Shown here in pieces: positions 25,536 to 34,815 of a stretch of 64,000 bases of DNA; position 1 is the stretch's first letter; each line of letters begins with the position of its first letter. The translations under genes were made by a program, and so were the position numbers. Source of the DNA: G963665085 sp963665085. GTDB taxonomy: Bacteria > Bacteroidota > Bacteroidia > Bacteroidales > JAAAOM01. The notes below the pieces were generated by a model, which saw nothing but the letters and a program-made list of their open reading frames with translations, was not told where the DNA came from and did not search any database. Location: assembly GCA_963665085.2 (NCBI GenBank), contig CAXXXS010000001.1, forward strand, positions 2,232,001 to 2,296,000. The letters run 5' to 3'.

Positions 25536-27212
25536 CTATTCACCAACGTATTCTTCAACAACTCTTCTTAACCATGGTAATAATACAAAAATTATAACTA
25601 CCGAGACCATTGCGAGTAATGCATTGGTAAGAAAGAAATATGCTTTGTGTTCATACATATCCCACATTCCAGACAAAACTCCCGATAATTTATTTCCTAT
25701 TGAGGTAGATAAAAACCATCCACCCATCATAAGTGCTGTAATTCTTGGAGGGCTGAGTTTAGAAACCAGCGATAATCCCATTGGGCTTAAACAAAGTTCG
25801 CCAACTGTAATTACAGCATATGTTCCAAATAACCATCCTGCAGAAGCTTTTATATCTCCGTTTTTAGAAACAATTGTAGCAACTATCATAACTACAGCAG
25901 ATAGAGCGGTAATAACCATTCCCCATCCAATTTTGGCCGGTGTTGAGATTATTTTTTTTCCTTTTTTTCTTCGTCTGCTGTTTATAAAATTGAAAAATCC
26001 AACAACAAGCGGTGTAAACAAAATAATAAATCCGGGATTGATGGACTGAAATAATTCTGTTGATATTAAATTATACCTACCAGACTCTGGCCAGTCTTCC
26101 TCAGGAATATTATTAAAATAAGGATGAGGACCTGATTCTGTTATTACATAACCATTTTCGTCTTTTAATTCCGCCCCATGAACATCAAGTTTTGGGACTT
26201 CTCTTAATTCTGTTGTTACTTCTTGGTTTAATCCCAATGTTACTACAGATCCTTCTACGGCAGCAGGAACTTCACGATTTGTATATTTCTCTGCCCAAAC
26301 AGTTAATGCGGCTCCATTTTGATGGAAAATAGCCCAGAAAACAATTACGGCGCCAAAAACGGAAAGCAAAGCTGCAATTGGTTGTTTTTCTTTTTTATCT
26401 GCTTTTCTATAAATGTTTACATAGAAAATAACAACAAACAAGCTAAAGAACAAGAAAGCATCTGTTGAATCCGATCCAAATATGTTGTCAGGAATAATCC
26501 AGCCCAAGAAAGCAGCAACAATGGCTGGTAAAAATAAAGTACCTAAAATTCGTTTCATCGACATATCACCCTCATTAGGGGGAGAGATTTTATCAACTTC
26601 TTTTATGTCTTTTGCATATGTTTGTCCAAACCAGAACCAGATAACACCGATTAACATACCAACACCAGCAGCAGCAAATGCCCAGCCCCATCCGTAATTG
26701 ATTCTAAGATAAGCTGCAATAAAGTTGCATATAAACGCACCCAGGTTTATACCCATGTAGAATATATTATACCCGCTATCCTTAAGACTTTTGTATTTAG
26801 GATTTGAATCGTATATTTTACCAACTAATGCAGAAATATTTGGTTTAAATAATCCATTTCCGAGAATTATTAAAAGTAAAGAGATGTAAAAAACGGATTC
26901 ATTATAAATAGATAAACCAAAGTATCCGAGAGAAAAGAGTAATCCGCCAATTGTAATTGAAAGACGGTATCCAAGATATCTGTCAGCTAATAATCCTCCA
27001 ATAAATGGTGTTAGGTATACCAGGGCCAGGTATGAACCATAAATATCGCTTGCTTTTACTCCAGAGAATCCCATTCCTGGAAAATTAGCATCTTTGCCTT
27101 CTGTCATATATAAAAAGAAAATCCCAATTAAAAGGTAAAAACCAAATCTTTCCCACATTTCCGTGAAAAATAAAACCATTAAACCCTTAGGGTGTTTTCT
27201 TTCTTTTGCCAT
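25536..27212 (-). CDS. peptide MFS transporter (POT/PTR2 family)
   Basis: Proton-coupled di-/tripeptide importer with about 14 transmembrane helices. The N-terminal signature FFTEMWERFGFYLLIGIFFLYMT contains the conserved E-x-x-E-R-F motif used in proton coupling, followed by GGLLADRYLGYRLSITIGG (PTR2 motif) and FYMGINLGAFICNFIAAYL. GELCLSPMGLSLVSKLSPPR is also typical. I use the ATG at 27212 (MAKERKHPKG). An upstream in-frame codon would add 26 residues that include cysteine-rich, non-family sequence and is unlikely. About 558 residues. The central region has a larger cytoplasmic or periplasmic insertion with many acidic residues, as in other Bacteroidota homologues. Confidence 0.92.
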   Translation of the reverse strand: MAKERKHPKGLMVLFFTEMWERFGFYLLIGIFFLYMTEGKDANFPGMGFSGVKASDIYGSYLALVYLTPFIGGLLADRYLGYRLSITIGGLLFSLGYFGLSIYNESVFYISLLLIILGNGLFKPNISALVGKIYDSNPKYKSLKDSGYNIFYMGINLGAFICNFIAAYLRINYGWGWAFAAAGVGMLIGVIWFWFGQTYAKDIKEVDKISPPNEGDMSMKRILGTLFLPAIVAAFLGWIIPDNIFGSDSTDAFLFFSLFVVIFYVNIYRKADKKEKQPIAALLSVFGAVIVFWAIFHQNGAALTVWAEKYTNREVPAAVEGSVVTLGLNQEVTTELREVPKLDVHGAELKDENGYVITESGPHPYFNNIPEEDWPESGRYNLISTELFQSINPGFIILFTPLVVGFFNFINSRRRKKGKKIISTPAKIGWGMVITALSAVVMIVATIVSKNGDIKASAGWLFGTYAVITVGELCLSPMGLSLVSKLSPPRITALMMGGWFLSTSIGNKLSGVLSGMWDMYEHKAYFFLTNALLAMVSVVIIFVLLPWLRRVVEEYVGE

Positions 27213-27437
27213 AATATTGATTTTAAAAGTTGATGAATAGCACAAATATAAAAATGATTTTACAATCTGCAACTTACATTGAAATGACATATGTCAGCCA
27301 AATAATAGCAGACACTCATCAATATATTTTGAAACTTAGGTTATGAAATGCTAACTTTAGTATACACTTATCTTTTTGATTTGTGTGCTATATATTAAAA
27401 AAACAAAAATTATTAATTAAAAAACAAAGAAAAAAGC

Positions 27438-27980
27438 ATGAAAAAAAATGTTAGACTGGTTGTGGGATTTCTCTTTGGCGCATTGTTAATTCTATCGTCT
27501 TGTGAGGAATTGTTGGGGGATTTAACAAAATTTGATTCGAATTATAAGTATGTTGAATTTAAAATTTATCCTCAGGATAAAATAGGAGAGCATGTTGTTT
27601 TTTTAACCAAAACACAAGAAAGTGATTTGACAGAAGAACTTCAAGATAATGGTTTTGATGAAAGTAACATTGATGAGGTAAAATTAAAGGAAGCTACATT
27701 CGAAGTAATAAATGCAGATACGGATGTTAATTTTAACGGGATTGCTTCTTTTGGGGCATCTTTTATAGATGCTGGTAACCAGGAAACAGTAATTGCCGAA
27801 TTAAACCCTGTTCCAGAAGATTCCAGGGAAGTTACTTTGTCTCCAAATTCTGATGATTTGGCAGCATTTTTAAAAGAAACGGAATATACTATTCAAACTT
27901 ATGGAATAATAGATGAAGTTATTACGGATACTATTGAAGTAAGGGCAAAAATTAAATATGAGATAAAAGCAAAACTTTAA
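27438..27980 (+). CDS. lipoprotein of unknown function
   Basis: Begins with a lipoprotein signal peptide (MKKNVRLVVGFLFGALLILSSC, acylated Cys about residue 22). The mature part is acidic and rich in short beta strands (YKYVEFKIYPQDKIG, ATFEVINADTDVNFNGIASFG, TEYTIQTYGIIDEVITDTIEVRAKIKYEIKAKL), which suggests a single Ig-like or beta-sandwich domain. No family recognised. It stands alone, 225 bases from the start of the divergent POT transporter gene and 45 bases from the YqgE gene's 3' end, sharing a hairpin with it. Confidence 0.6.
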   Translation: MKKNVRLVVGFLFGALLILSSCEELLGDLTKFDSNYKYVEFKIYPQDKIGEHVVFLTKTQESDLTEELQDNGFDESNIDEVKLKEATFEVINADTDVNFNGIASFGASFIDAGNQETVIAELNPVPEDSREVTLSPNSDDLAAFLKETEYTIQTYGIIDEVITDTIEVRAKIKYEIKAKL

Positions 27981-27990
27981 TAAAAAGTTT

Positions 27991-28034
27991 ATGAACTAAT
28001 CATATGGTGCGCCAGTATCGTATGATTAGTTCAT
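27991..28034. terminator. 14-bp hairpin between lipoprotein and YqgE genes
   Basis: ATGAACTAATCATA (27991-28004) is the exact reverse complement of TATGATTAGTTCAT (28021-28034), with a 16-base loop. The right arm overlaps the last codons of YqgE. There is no clear T-run, so termination is less sure than formation of the stem. Confidence 0.45.
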
Positions 28035-28616
28035 TGTTGGATTTTCCGGGAATGTTGACCATAAGCGATATTTTTCTCCTAATCTGTTCAACATTTCTTT
28101 CCAAAAATGGTCGTCCTTGTCAGCCATAACTATTTCTGGTTCAATATCTGTTATCACCCATGAGTCACGTTCAATTTCTTCTTCTAATTGTTGTGAAGCC
28201 CAACCTGAATAACCCAAAAAGAATTTTATTTGTTTTGTTTTTAATAAGTCTAATGTTGCAAGCTCTTTGAGAGTATCAAAGTCGCCACCCCAAAAGATAT
28301 TTCCAACAACTGGTATGCTTTCCGGAATAATGTCGCCAAGAGTGTGAATGTAGTGTAGCGTATTGGTTTGAACTGGTCCTCCAATTGAAATTTGCGTGTT
28401 GATACTTGGAAAGTCTTTTATTACTTCATTTATAGAAAGATTAACGGGTTTGTTTAAAACAAAACCAACAGCCCCGTCTTTTGAATGTTCAGTAAGAAAA
28501 ACAATAGAACGTTTAAAATATGTGTCACTGAGAAAAGGTTCACTAATTAAGATTTTACCTTTTTGTGGCCTGGCATACGCTTCGTCTACACGAAAAAAAT
28601 CATAATCAATATCCAT
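28026..28616 (-). CDS. YqgE/AlgH family protein
   Basis: Member of the YqgE/AlgH (UPF0301) family, 196 residues. It shows KGKILISEPFLSDTYFKRSIVFLTEHSKDGAVGFVLNKPV, which contains the family blocks SxP-L-x-D-x-x-F-x-RSVV and G-x-x-GxxLN, plus SIGGPVQTNTLHYIHT and FFLGYSGWASQQLEEEIERDSWVI. The function is unclear; the family is of unknown biochemical role, with regulatory roles reported in a few bacteria. It is divergent from the antiporter gene at 28796 and shares a hairpin at its 3' end with the lipoprotein gene. Confidence 0.9.
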   Translation of the reverse strand: MDIDYDFFRVDEAYARPQKGKILISEPFLSDTYFKRSIVFLTEHSKDGAVGFVLNKPVNLSINEVIKDFPSINTQISIGGPVQTNTLHYIHTLGDIIPESIPVVGNIFWGGDFDTLKELATLDLLKTKQIKFFLGYSGWASQQLEEEIERDSWVITDIEPEIVMADKDDHFWKEMLNRLGEKYRLWSTFPENPTMN

Positions 28617-28713
28617 AAGCCCAATTTTTAAAAGGTTACTATTTTTATTTAGGATTATTCAAAAATTGTTCCTCTTCTATTTTAAAGCATTCTATAAATG
28701 CTCTTATTATTTG

Positions 28714-28721
28714 TATGTTTG
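28714..28721 (+). promoter_or_regulatory. candidate -7 element (TATGTTTG) upstream of the NhaC gene
   Basis: Matches TAnnTTTG, about 75 bases ahead of the antiporter ATG. No clear -33 TTG at 19-20 bases upstream, so support is modest. Confidence 0.3.
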
Positions 28722-28795
28722 CAATTTTTATATAAAAATAGTGATTTACCAAGTAGAATTAAAAGGTTTAACCAACAAAATATTAAAATTATCTT

Positions 28796-30286
28796 ATGGA
28801 ACCCAGAAAAATTCAGCCTTCTCTTTTGCAGTCGTTTGTTCCAATAATTTTTTTGATAGCCTGTCTTAGTCTTAATGTTATTTTCTTTGGAGATGACACT
28901 CTTGCAGGTTCAAATCAAATTATTTTGCTTCTAGCGGCGTCTATTGCTGGTGTAATTGCAATAAAAAATGGTAGTAAGTGGGAAGAGGTAAGAAAATCAA
29001 TAGTGAAGAGTATTGGTACGGCAATGCCGGCAATAATTATTCTTTTATTAATTGGAAGTATTGCTGGGACATGGCTCCTAAGTGGAGTTGTTCCTACGCT
29101 TATTTATTATGGATTAAAAGTTATCCATCCGAAAATATTCTTGTTTACAGCTGTTGTTGTTAGCGGTATGGTGTCGCTTGTAACAGGAAGTTCGTGGTCC
29201 ACAATCGCAACAATTGGGGTAGCTCTTTTGGGAATTGGTAAGGCAATGGGAATTAATGAAGCTATGGTTGCCGGAGCTATTATTTCAGGGGCATATTTTG
29301 GAGATAAAATGTCTCCTTTGTCCGATACAACAAACCTTGCTCCGGCAATGAGTGGGACAGATTTGTTTACACACATAAGGTATATGCTTATAACAACGGT
29401 ACCGGCAATGATAATTGCTTTAATACTATTTTTGATTATAGGATTTACCTATGATTTTTCTGCGGTAAATACAAATATCGATAGTGTATTTAATGCTATT
29501 AATACAGAGTTTAATATTTCTGTTTGGTTATTTCTTGTTCCTGTAATTTTGGTCGTAATTATTATAAAGAAGATGCCTCCTTTACCTTCGTTATTGATAG
29601 GGACATTATTGGGTGGTATTTTTGCCATCATATTTCAACCGGAAATAATTTATTTAATTGGAGGAGGTGAAGATCAGGCATTTTGGAAAGCGTCTTATAT
29701 TGCTGTTATGAAATCCATGTATGGAGAGATTCATATACCAAGTTCAAATGTAATTGTTAACGAGCTTTTTAGTACAGGTGGAATGGCTGGGATGTTAAAT
29801 ACTATCTGGTTAATTATGTCGGCAATGATATTTGGCGGGGTTATGGAGGCTGCTGGTTTGCTGGTTAGAATTTCCAATGCAATTATCAGTTTAGCAAAGT
29901 CAACAGGATCATTAATTGCATCCACAATAGCAACCAGTATATTTTTTAATATAACAGCATCGGATCAATACATATCTATTGTTGTGCCAGGAAGAATGTA
30001 TGCCGATACATATAGAACCAGGAAACTGAAGCCTGAGGTTTTAAGTAGGACACTTGAAGATGGAGGAACAGTTACATCTGTATTAATTCCCTGGAATACA
30101 GGAGGAGCAACGCAAGCTAAAGTATTAGGCGTTCCTACGCATCTTTATTTGCCTTTTTGTTTCTTTAATATTTTAAGTCCTATTGTATCTATAATTATTG
30201 CTTATTCTGGTTATAAAATCAGATATTATACAAGTGAAGAGGTAGCTAAGAGAAAGTTTAAAGAGAAGGATAGAAAAGATTATTAA
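28796..30286 (+). CDS. Na+/H+ antiporter NhaC family protein
   Basis: Membrane antiporter with about 12 helices. Recognisable blocks are GTAMPAIIILLLIGSIAGTWLLSGVVPTLIYYGLK, SGMVSLVTGSSWSTIATIGVALLGIG, VAGAIISGAYFGDKMSPLSDTTNLAPAMSGTDLFTHIRYM (the NhaC signature G-DKMSPLSDTTN), FFNITASDQYISIVVPGRMYAD and the C-terminal LEDGGTVTSVLIPWNTGGA. Length of 496 residues is normal. It probably exports sodium for pH or salt homeostasis; exchange with malate/lactate (as in MleN) is an alternative for the family. It is followed by a VWA gene 78 bases away. Confidence 0.93.
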   Translation: MEPRKIQPSLLQSFVPIIFLIACLSLNVIFFGDDTLAGSNQIILLLAASIAGVIAIKNGSKWEEVRKSIVKSIGTAMPAIIILLLIGSIAGTWLLSGVVPTLIYYGLKVIHPKIFLFTAVVVSGMVSLVTGSSWSTIATIGVALLGIGKAMGINEAMVAGAIISGAYFGDKMSPLSDTTNLAPAMSGTDLFTHIRYMLITTVPAMIIALILFLIIGFTYDFSAVNTNIDSVFNAINTEFNISVWLFLVPVILVVIIIKKMPPLPSLLIGTLLGGIFAIIFQPEIIYLIGGGEDQAFWKASYIAVMKSMYGEIHIPSSNVIVNELFSTGGMAGMLNTIWLIMSAMIFGGVMEAAGLLVRISNAIISLAKSTGSLIASTIATSIFFNITASDQYISIVVPGRMYADTYRTRKLKPEVLSRTLEDGGTVTSVLIPWNTGGATQAKVLGVPTHLYLPFCFFNILSPIVSIIIAYSGYKIRYYTSEEVAKRKFKEKDRKDY

Positions 30287-30364
30287 ATCGAGTTTTAAAG
30301 TTTTTAACAGCCTTTCAACATTTTTTTTGAATAATTTCGTTATGATATAAATAATTATCAGTTA

Positions 30365-31750
30365 ATGAAAAAGAAGTTATTCTTTCTTTGGGTATTGTGT
30401 ATAGGTATTTTTAATTTCTCTTTTTCTCAGCAGAATGGAAAAAAAGAGGAGCCCCCAGATACAAGGATCCTTTTTATTTTTGACGGTTCTCAGAGTATGG
30501 CTGGTTATTGGGAGAGCGACAAAAAAATCGTAATTGCCCGTAATCTATTAATCTCAATAATTGATAGTCTTGAACAATTAGAGAATGTACAGTTGGCTCT
30601 TCGAATTTATGGCCATCAGAGTCCCGTTCCCCCACAAGATTGTAGTGATACTAAGTTGGAAGTACCTTTCGGGAAGAATAATGCAGGGCGCATAAGACAA
30701 GAGTTGAGGTTTATTAACCCCAAAGGGACTACTCCAATAGCCGAATCTTTACTGGCAGGGGGTGAAGATTTTCCTGAAGAATGTGATAATTGCAGAAATA
30801 TAATTATTTTAATTACAGATGGGGTTGAAGCATGTGATGGGGATCCTTGCGATGCATCCTATATTCTTCAGCGAAAAGGGATAACACTTAAACCTTTTGT
30901 TATTGGGATTGGAATCGATGAGAATTTTAAGGAAGCTTTCGATTGCATAGGTAATTTTTACAATGCAGCAGATGAAGATCAGTTTGAGAATGTACTCGGG
31001 GTAGTTATCTCTCAGGCTTTAAATTCTACTACAGCCCAGGTTAACTTATTAGATGGTTATGGGAATCCGACAGAAACAAATGTTAATTTAACTTTCTATG
31101 ATCACCTGTCTGGTTCTGTAAAACATAATTATATTCATACAATCAATAATCTTGGAAACCCGGATACTATAGTTCTGGATCCATTAGTGACATATGATTT
31201 GACAGTAAATACAATTCCTCCTGTATATGTGGATAGTTTTAAAGTTTACCCTGGAAAACACACCATAATTGCAGCAGAAACCCCTCAGGGAGAGTTGGTA
31301 GTTACTTCAAAAGGAGGGACATATTATAGAGATATGATGTGTTTTGTTAAATCTACAAAAAATGGTAAAACAATAAATGTTCAGAAAATTAATGAGGAAA
31401 CAAAATATATTGTCGGGACTTACGATTTAGAGATACCCATACTCCCTCATATGATTATTAAAGATGTAGAAATCAAGCAAAGCCATACAACTACAGTTGA
31501 AATTCCCAGGCCAGGTATAGCGAATCTTTTAAAATCCTCAGCTGGTTATGGTAGTTTATATCTTCTGAAAGATAGAAAAATGGAGTGGATCTGTAATCTC
31601 AGTACTGAGTTTGAGAATGAAAGTATTATGTTACAACCAGGAAATTACAGGGCTGTGTTTCGGGCAAAAAATTCAAGGCAGACTCTTTATACAATTCAAA
31701 AAACTTTCGAAATAAAATCGGGGAGTTCAATTACAATCCAACTTTATTAG
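30365..31750 (+). CDS. secreted von Willebrand factor A domain protein
   Basis: A Sec signal peptide is visible (MKKKLFFLWVLCIGIFNFSFSQ). The VWA domain begins at about residue 33 with the metal-ion-dependent adhesion site FIFDGSQSMAGYW (D-x-S-x-S), continues with FINPKGTTPIAESLL (Thr ligand) and IIILITDGVEACDGDPC (Asp ligand), and ends near residue 215. So the MIDAS is complete. The remaining ~250 residues are beta-rich, with repeated prealbumin- or Ig-like strands (QVNLLDGYGNPTETNVNLTFYD; GNYRAVFRAKN). Several Cys pairs suggest disulfides in the periplasm. Partner or ligand is unknown. Confidence 0.85.
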   Translation: MKKKLFFLWVLCIGIFNFSFSQQNGKKEEPPDTRILFIFDGSQSMAGYWESDKKIVIARNLLISIIDSLEQLENVQLALRIYGHQSPVPPQDCSDTKLEVPFGKNNAGRIRQELRFINPKGTTPIAESLLAGGEDFPEECDNCRNIIILITDGVEACDGDPCDASYILQRKGITLKPFVIGIGIDENFKEAFDCIGNFYNAADEDQFENVLGVVISQALNSTTAQVNLLDGYGNPTETNVNLTFYDHLSGSVKHNYIHTINNLGNPDTIVLDPLVTYDLTVNTIPPVYVDSFKVYPGKHTIIAAETPQGELVVTSKGGTYYRDMMCFVKSTKNGKTINVQKINEETKYIVGTYDLEIPILPHMIIKDVEIKQSHTTTVEIPRPGIANLLKSSAGYGSLYLLKDRKMEWICNLSTEFENESIMLQPGNYRAVFRAKNSRQTLYTIQKTFEIKSGSSITIQLY

Positions 31751-31860
31751 ATTGTATTTTTAATATTAGAGTAAAAAATAATATAACATTAAACCTTTTT
31801 ACTGTTCTATAGTCTAACTTAGAAATAAAAAAGTCGTTTAACCGTAAAATGGTTGGTTGA

Positions 31861-32409
31861 ATGTCAGTCTATTCTGATAAAGAGTTAATAGGGTTATATA
31901 AAAATGAAGGCAATAGGAATTACGCTTTCAATTTAATTGTTAATAAATACCAGGAAAGGTTATATTGGCATATTCGTAAGATTGTGATTAATCATGAAGA
32001 TACAGATGATTGTCTCCAAAATACTTTTGTAAATGCCTGGAAGGGGCTCGAAAATTTTAGGGAAGACTCACAACTTTATACCTGGTTATACAGGATTGCA
32101 ACAAATGAGGCTTTAGGGCTTTTAAAAAAAAGAAAAACCAAGTTTTTTTTGCCCTTGGTTGATGTAGAAAGCCAGTTAAGTGATACGTTAGAAAGCGACT
32201 CTGATTTCAATGGAGATGAAATTCAACTTAAGTTACAAAAGGCAATTTTAACTTTGCCTGAGAAACAAAGAATTGTGTTTAATATGAAATATTTTGATGA
32301 AATGAAATATGAAGATATTGCTGAGGTTTTAGAAACATCGGTAGGGGCGCTAAAAGCATCATTTCATCATGCAGTGAAAAAAATAGAAAAATATCTTACA
32401 GAGAGTTAA
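31861..32409 (+). CDS. ECF-type RNA polymerase sigma factor
   Basis: Sigma-70 family, extracytoplasmic-function type, 182 residues. Region 2 reads NLIVNKYQERLYWHIRKIVINHEDTDDCLQNTFVNAWKGLENFREDSQLYTWLYRIATNEAL, containing the -10 recognition helix (D-DCLQ-TFVNAW) and W-YRIATNEA. Region 4 is in LPEKQRIVFNMKYFDEMKYEDIAEVLETSVGALKASFHHAVKKIEKYL. No region 3, as expected. It is the first gene of a three-gene operon with a membrane protein and an exported LTxxQ-like protein, which probably act as anti-sigma factor and periplasmic sensor. Confidence 0.95.
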   Translation: MSVYSDKELIGLYKNEGNRNYAFNLIVNKYQERLYWHIRKIVINHEDTDDCLQNTFVNAWKGLENFREDSQLYTWLYRIATNEALGLLKKRKTKFFLPLVDVESQLSDTLESDSDFNGDEIQLKLQKAILTLPEKQRIVFNMKYFDEMKYEDIAEVLETSVGALKASFHHAVKKIEKYLTES

Positions 32410-32454
32410 ACCTTTTGTAATTTTAGTCATCTAATAGCAAGAAATAAAAGAAAA

Positions 32455-32916
32455 ATGGAACTTGATGATTTGAAAAATATTGTACCAAAGTTGTCGGACA
32501 TAAAAAAGGAAAATAATTTTTCTGTTCCTGACGGATACTTTGAAACATTTAGGAATCGTCTTGATGAAAAGATTCAGGAGGAGGATAAAAAATCAATTTT
32601 TTCAGTTTTCTTTCAAATTATTCGTCCTCAGTTGGCTTTGGCAAGTTTAATGTTAACTGTTGTAGTTATTGGATATTTAGGCGTTAAATTATTTATTCCG
32701 GAGAATTCATCTTTTCAAAATCAGTATGATTTTGCAGATTTGCTGGAAGATGAGATTTATTATATGGACGAGGCTTTTATTCTGGAAAGTTTGATGGATT
32801 ATAGTGGCGAAACCCGAGAAAATAGTAATGAGGTTAGTGATGAGTTGATGGATGAAATAATAAATTATCTGGCAGATGATGAGATGAGTTTGGAGCTAAT
32901 GTTAGAAGATTTATAG
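32455..32916 (+). CDS. small membrane protein, probable anti-sigma partner
   Basis: A 153-residue protein of Bacteroidota sigma operons. The N-terminus has the short motif FSVPDGYFETFRNRLDEKI (the F-x-V-P-x-G-Y-F pattern), then one transmembrane helix (LALASLMLTVVVIGYLGVKLF, about residues 64-84), and an acidic C-terminal part with repeated DE-rich sequence facing the periplasm. Its position between sigma and the exported protein, and its single helix, suit an anti-sigma role. It lacks an anti-sigma zinc finger, so this is inferred from context and the motif. Confidence 0.75.
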   Translation: MELDDLKNIVPKLSDIKKENNFSVPDGYFETFRNRLDEKIQEEDKKSIFSVFFQIIRPQLALASLMLTVVVIGYLGVKLFIPENSSFQNQYDFADLLEDEIYYMDEAFILESLMDYSGETRENSNEVSDELMDEIINYLADDEMSLELMLEDL

Positions 32917-32935
32917 AGCAAAAAATAAAAATAAA

Positions 32936-33400
32936 ATGAAAAAATCAGTATTAGTAATATTAACTTTCCTTTTGACGTTTTTTGCTGGAATATCAAAAGT
33001 GTCAGGACAACAATACAAACTTATTCAACAGGAGAAAATTGCTTTTTTTACAAAAAGACTTGGATTAAGCACTGAAGAAGCAAAATTATTTTGGCCACTT
33101 TATGACGAATACCAAACAGAAAAGGATAAAGTTTTAAGTGAAAGAAAAGTAACAGAAAATTATTATATCACGAATGTAGAATCACTTTCCTCTACTGAAT
33201 TAGAAGCTATTACAGATAGATACGTTGAGTTTCATAAGAAAGAGACCGAACTTTTAGAGCATTATACAAATGAATTTAAGAAAATATTGCCGATTGAAAA
33301 GGTTTTAAAAATATATGTTACGGAGATAGAGTTTCGCCGGCATTTAATTCAGATGGTACGAGATAATAAAGTTGGGCAGGGGCTCAGGGAGAATCGTTAG
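32936..33400 (+). CDS. exported LTxxQ/Spy-like protein of a sigma-ECF operon
   Basis: Signal peptide MKKSVLVILTFLLTFFAGISKVSGQ, then a helical 130-residue domain: KIAFFTKRLGLSTEEAKLFWPLYDEYQTEKDKVLSERK and ELEAITDRYVEFHKKETELLEHYTNEFKKILPIEKVLKIYVTEIEFRRHLI. The two-helix pairs with L-x-x-x-E-A-x-x-FWPLY are those of proteins often annotated as sensors of ECF sigma factors in this phylum, similar in style to Spy/CpxP. It should lie in the periplasm and probably senses envelope state for the sigma factor at 31861. The 20-base gap to the previous gene supports an operon. Confidence 0.75.
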   Translation: MKKSVLVILTFLLTFFAGISKVSGQQYKLIQQEKIAFFTKRLGLSTEEAKLFWPLYDEYQTEKDKVLSERKVTENYYITNVESLSSTELEAITDRYVEFHKKETELLEHYTNEFKKILPIEKVLKIYVTEIEFRRHLIQMVRDNKVGQGLRENR

Positions 33401-33541
33401 CAACGATTAGAATTCAGAAAAATCTCTTCATTTTAGTATTGTTTTGCTCTTTTTAGAATTTGTATTCACTATCTATAATTATACTGCTGAGGGATGGGAG
33501 TGGGGATACGGATAACGTAGAGGTTTTGTTTACTCGATAAT

Positions 33542-33880
33542 TTATTCTCGAAAATATAGGTTATATATTTTTTCAATTTTATAACGTAGTTCATCAATAC
33601 CGAAATTTCTGCCAAGTCGGAAGTATTCTTTTCCATCTACATAAAATAAAATTGTTGGAACAGTAAACACTTGGTGTTGGGCTGATAGTTCAGGCTGTTG
33701 CTTTACATCAACATATACAAAATTTGTTTTAGGATATTCGTCAGTTAATACTTCTATTACTTTAGGCTTTAGTACTTTGCATACGCTACAAGCTTCATAG
33801 GAATAATAGCTCAATAATAAAGCGTTATTATCCAAAAGTTTTTCAAATTCTTCAATATTAGAAAATTGTAAAATTTCCAT
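33542..33880 (-). CDS. thioredoxin-family protein (CSVC active site)
   Basis: A single thioredoxin fold of 112 residues: LLSYYSYEACSVCKVLKPKVIEVL has the redox motif CSVC in place of CGPC, and TVPTILFYVDGKEYFRLGRNFGIDEL has the cis-Pro (VPT). No signal peptide, so it should act in the cytoplasm. It is downstream of the CoA-binding protein and shares a TAATG junction with it, with a single-base overlap. A role in thiol or glutaredoxin-like chemistry is likely. The CSVC motif is unusual, and the preferred substrate is not known. Confidence 0.88.
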   Translation of the reverse strand: MEILQFSNIEEFEKLLDNNALLLSYYSYEACSVCKVLKPKVIEVLTDEYPKTNFVYVDVKQQPELSAQHQVFTVPTILFYVDGKEYFRLGRNFGIDELRYKIEKIYNLYFRE

Positions 33881-34239
33881 TAATACGTATCCGCATTTAT
33901 CATAACTAAACCACAGTCTATTACTGTTTTGATGTTGTTTGCTTTAGCAAGCTCAATAAGTTCATCGTTTTCAGTTCCTGGATTAAATATGATTCGGTTC
34001 GGGGCAAGGCCAATAATATAATTATAATAGTCTTTTTGATTTTTTGGCCCTAAATATAGCATTATAGTGTGGATCTCGTTAATTTTAGGGTAGCCAGTTT
34101 GAATTTCAATATCATCAACAAAACCAGCTTTGCGGCCAACAGCAACAACAGGATAGTCTCTACGTAATAAACTTTTTATTGCTTTATAAGAAAAACGCAA
34201 AGGATTCGTACTTGCCCCTAAGATGAGAGTTTTTTTCAT
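33880..34239 (-). CDS. CoA-binding domain protein (YccU-like)
   Basis: A 119-residue Rossmann-type CoA-binding protein. The N-terminus has TLILGASTNPLRFSYKAIKSLLRRDYPVVAVGRKAG, which is the standard ASxxPxRxSxxA block, then GYPKINEIHTIMLYLGPKNQKDYYNYI and RIIFNPGTENDELIELAKANNIKTVIDCGLVMI. This is the CoA_binding_2 family. Function is unknown beyond likely CoA or nucleotide binding. It is coupled to the thioredoxin gene through TAATG, so the two are translated together, and lies 88 bases downstream of ispF. Confidence 0.88.
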   Translation of the reverse strand: MKKTLILGASTNPLRFSYKAIKSLLRRDYPVVAVGRKAGFVDDIEIQTGYPKINEIHTIMLYLGPKNQKDYYNYIIGLAPNRIIFNPGTENDELIELAKANNIKTVIDCGLVMINADTY

Positions 34240-34327
34240 TTGCTTTTATTGATTAGAACAACTAAAGATAAAAACAAATAAATTTAGTAAATAATTTGCA
34301 AAATATTTTAATATAGATTGCAAATAT

Positions 34328-34813
34328 CTATGGAACCTTCTTCATTAATAGAACAACTGCATAGGCAGAAATTCCGTCTTCGGTTCCTACAAATCCCATT
34401 TTTTCTGTTGTTGTTGCTTTGATAGAAATATTATCTGGAGATATTTGTAAGATTTTCCCCATAATTTTTTGCATTTCTGGGATATAATTAGCAAGTTTTG
34501 GTTTTTGGAGACAGATTGTAGAATCGATATTTTCAATAGTATAGTTATTATCCTCAATAATACGATACGTTTTTTCGAGAAGAATTTTACTGTCAATTCC
34601 CTTGTACTCAGGATCTGTGTCTGGAAAGTGAAATCCAATATCTCTTTTATTTACTGCTCCAAGCATTGCATCGCAAATTGCATGTATAAGTACATCCGCA
34701 TCAGAGTGACCTAGACTACCTTTGTAATGGGGTATATTTATTCCACCAATAAATAATGGGATATTTTCTTTTAATTGATGAACGTCGTATCCAAAACCAA
34801 TTTTAAAACTCAT
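34328..34813 (-). CDS. ispF: 2-C-methyl-D-erythritol 2,4-cyclodiphosphate synthase
   Basis: MEP pathway enzyme for isoprenoid precursors. N-terminal GFGYDVHQL carries the metal-binding Asp and His (D-x-H); SLGHSDADVLIHAICDAMLGA is the second block, DIGFHFPDTDPEYKGIDS the third, and the C-terminus ends with ISIKATTTEKMGFVGTEDGISAYAVVLL. Length 161 residues is normal. The start lies 2 bases downstream of the porV stop, so this essential gene is transcribed with the type IX secretion genes porU and porV in one operon. Confidence 0.96.
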   Translation of the reverse strand: MSFKIGFGYDVHQLKENIPLFIGGINIPHYKGSLGHSDADVLIHAICDAMLGAVNKRDIGFHFPDTDPEYKGIDSKILLEKTYRIIEDNNYTIENIDSTICLQKPKLANYIPEMQKIMGKILQISPDNISIKATTTEKMGFVGTEDGISAYAVVLLMKKVP

Positions 34814-34815
34814 AT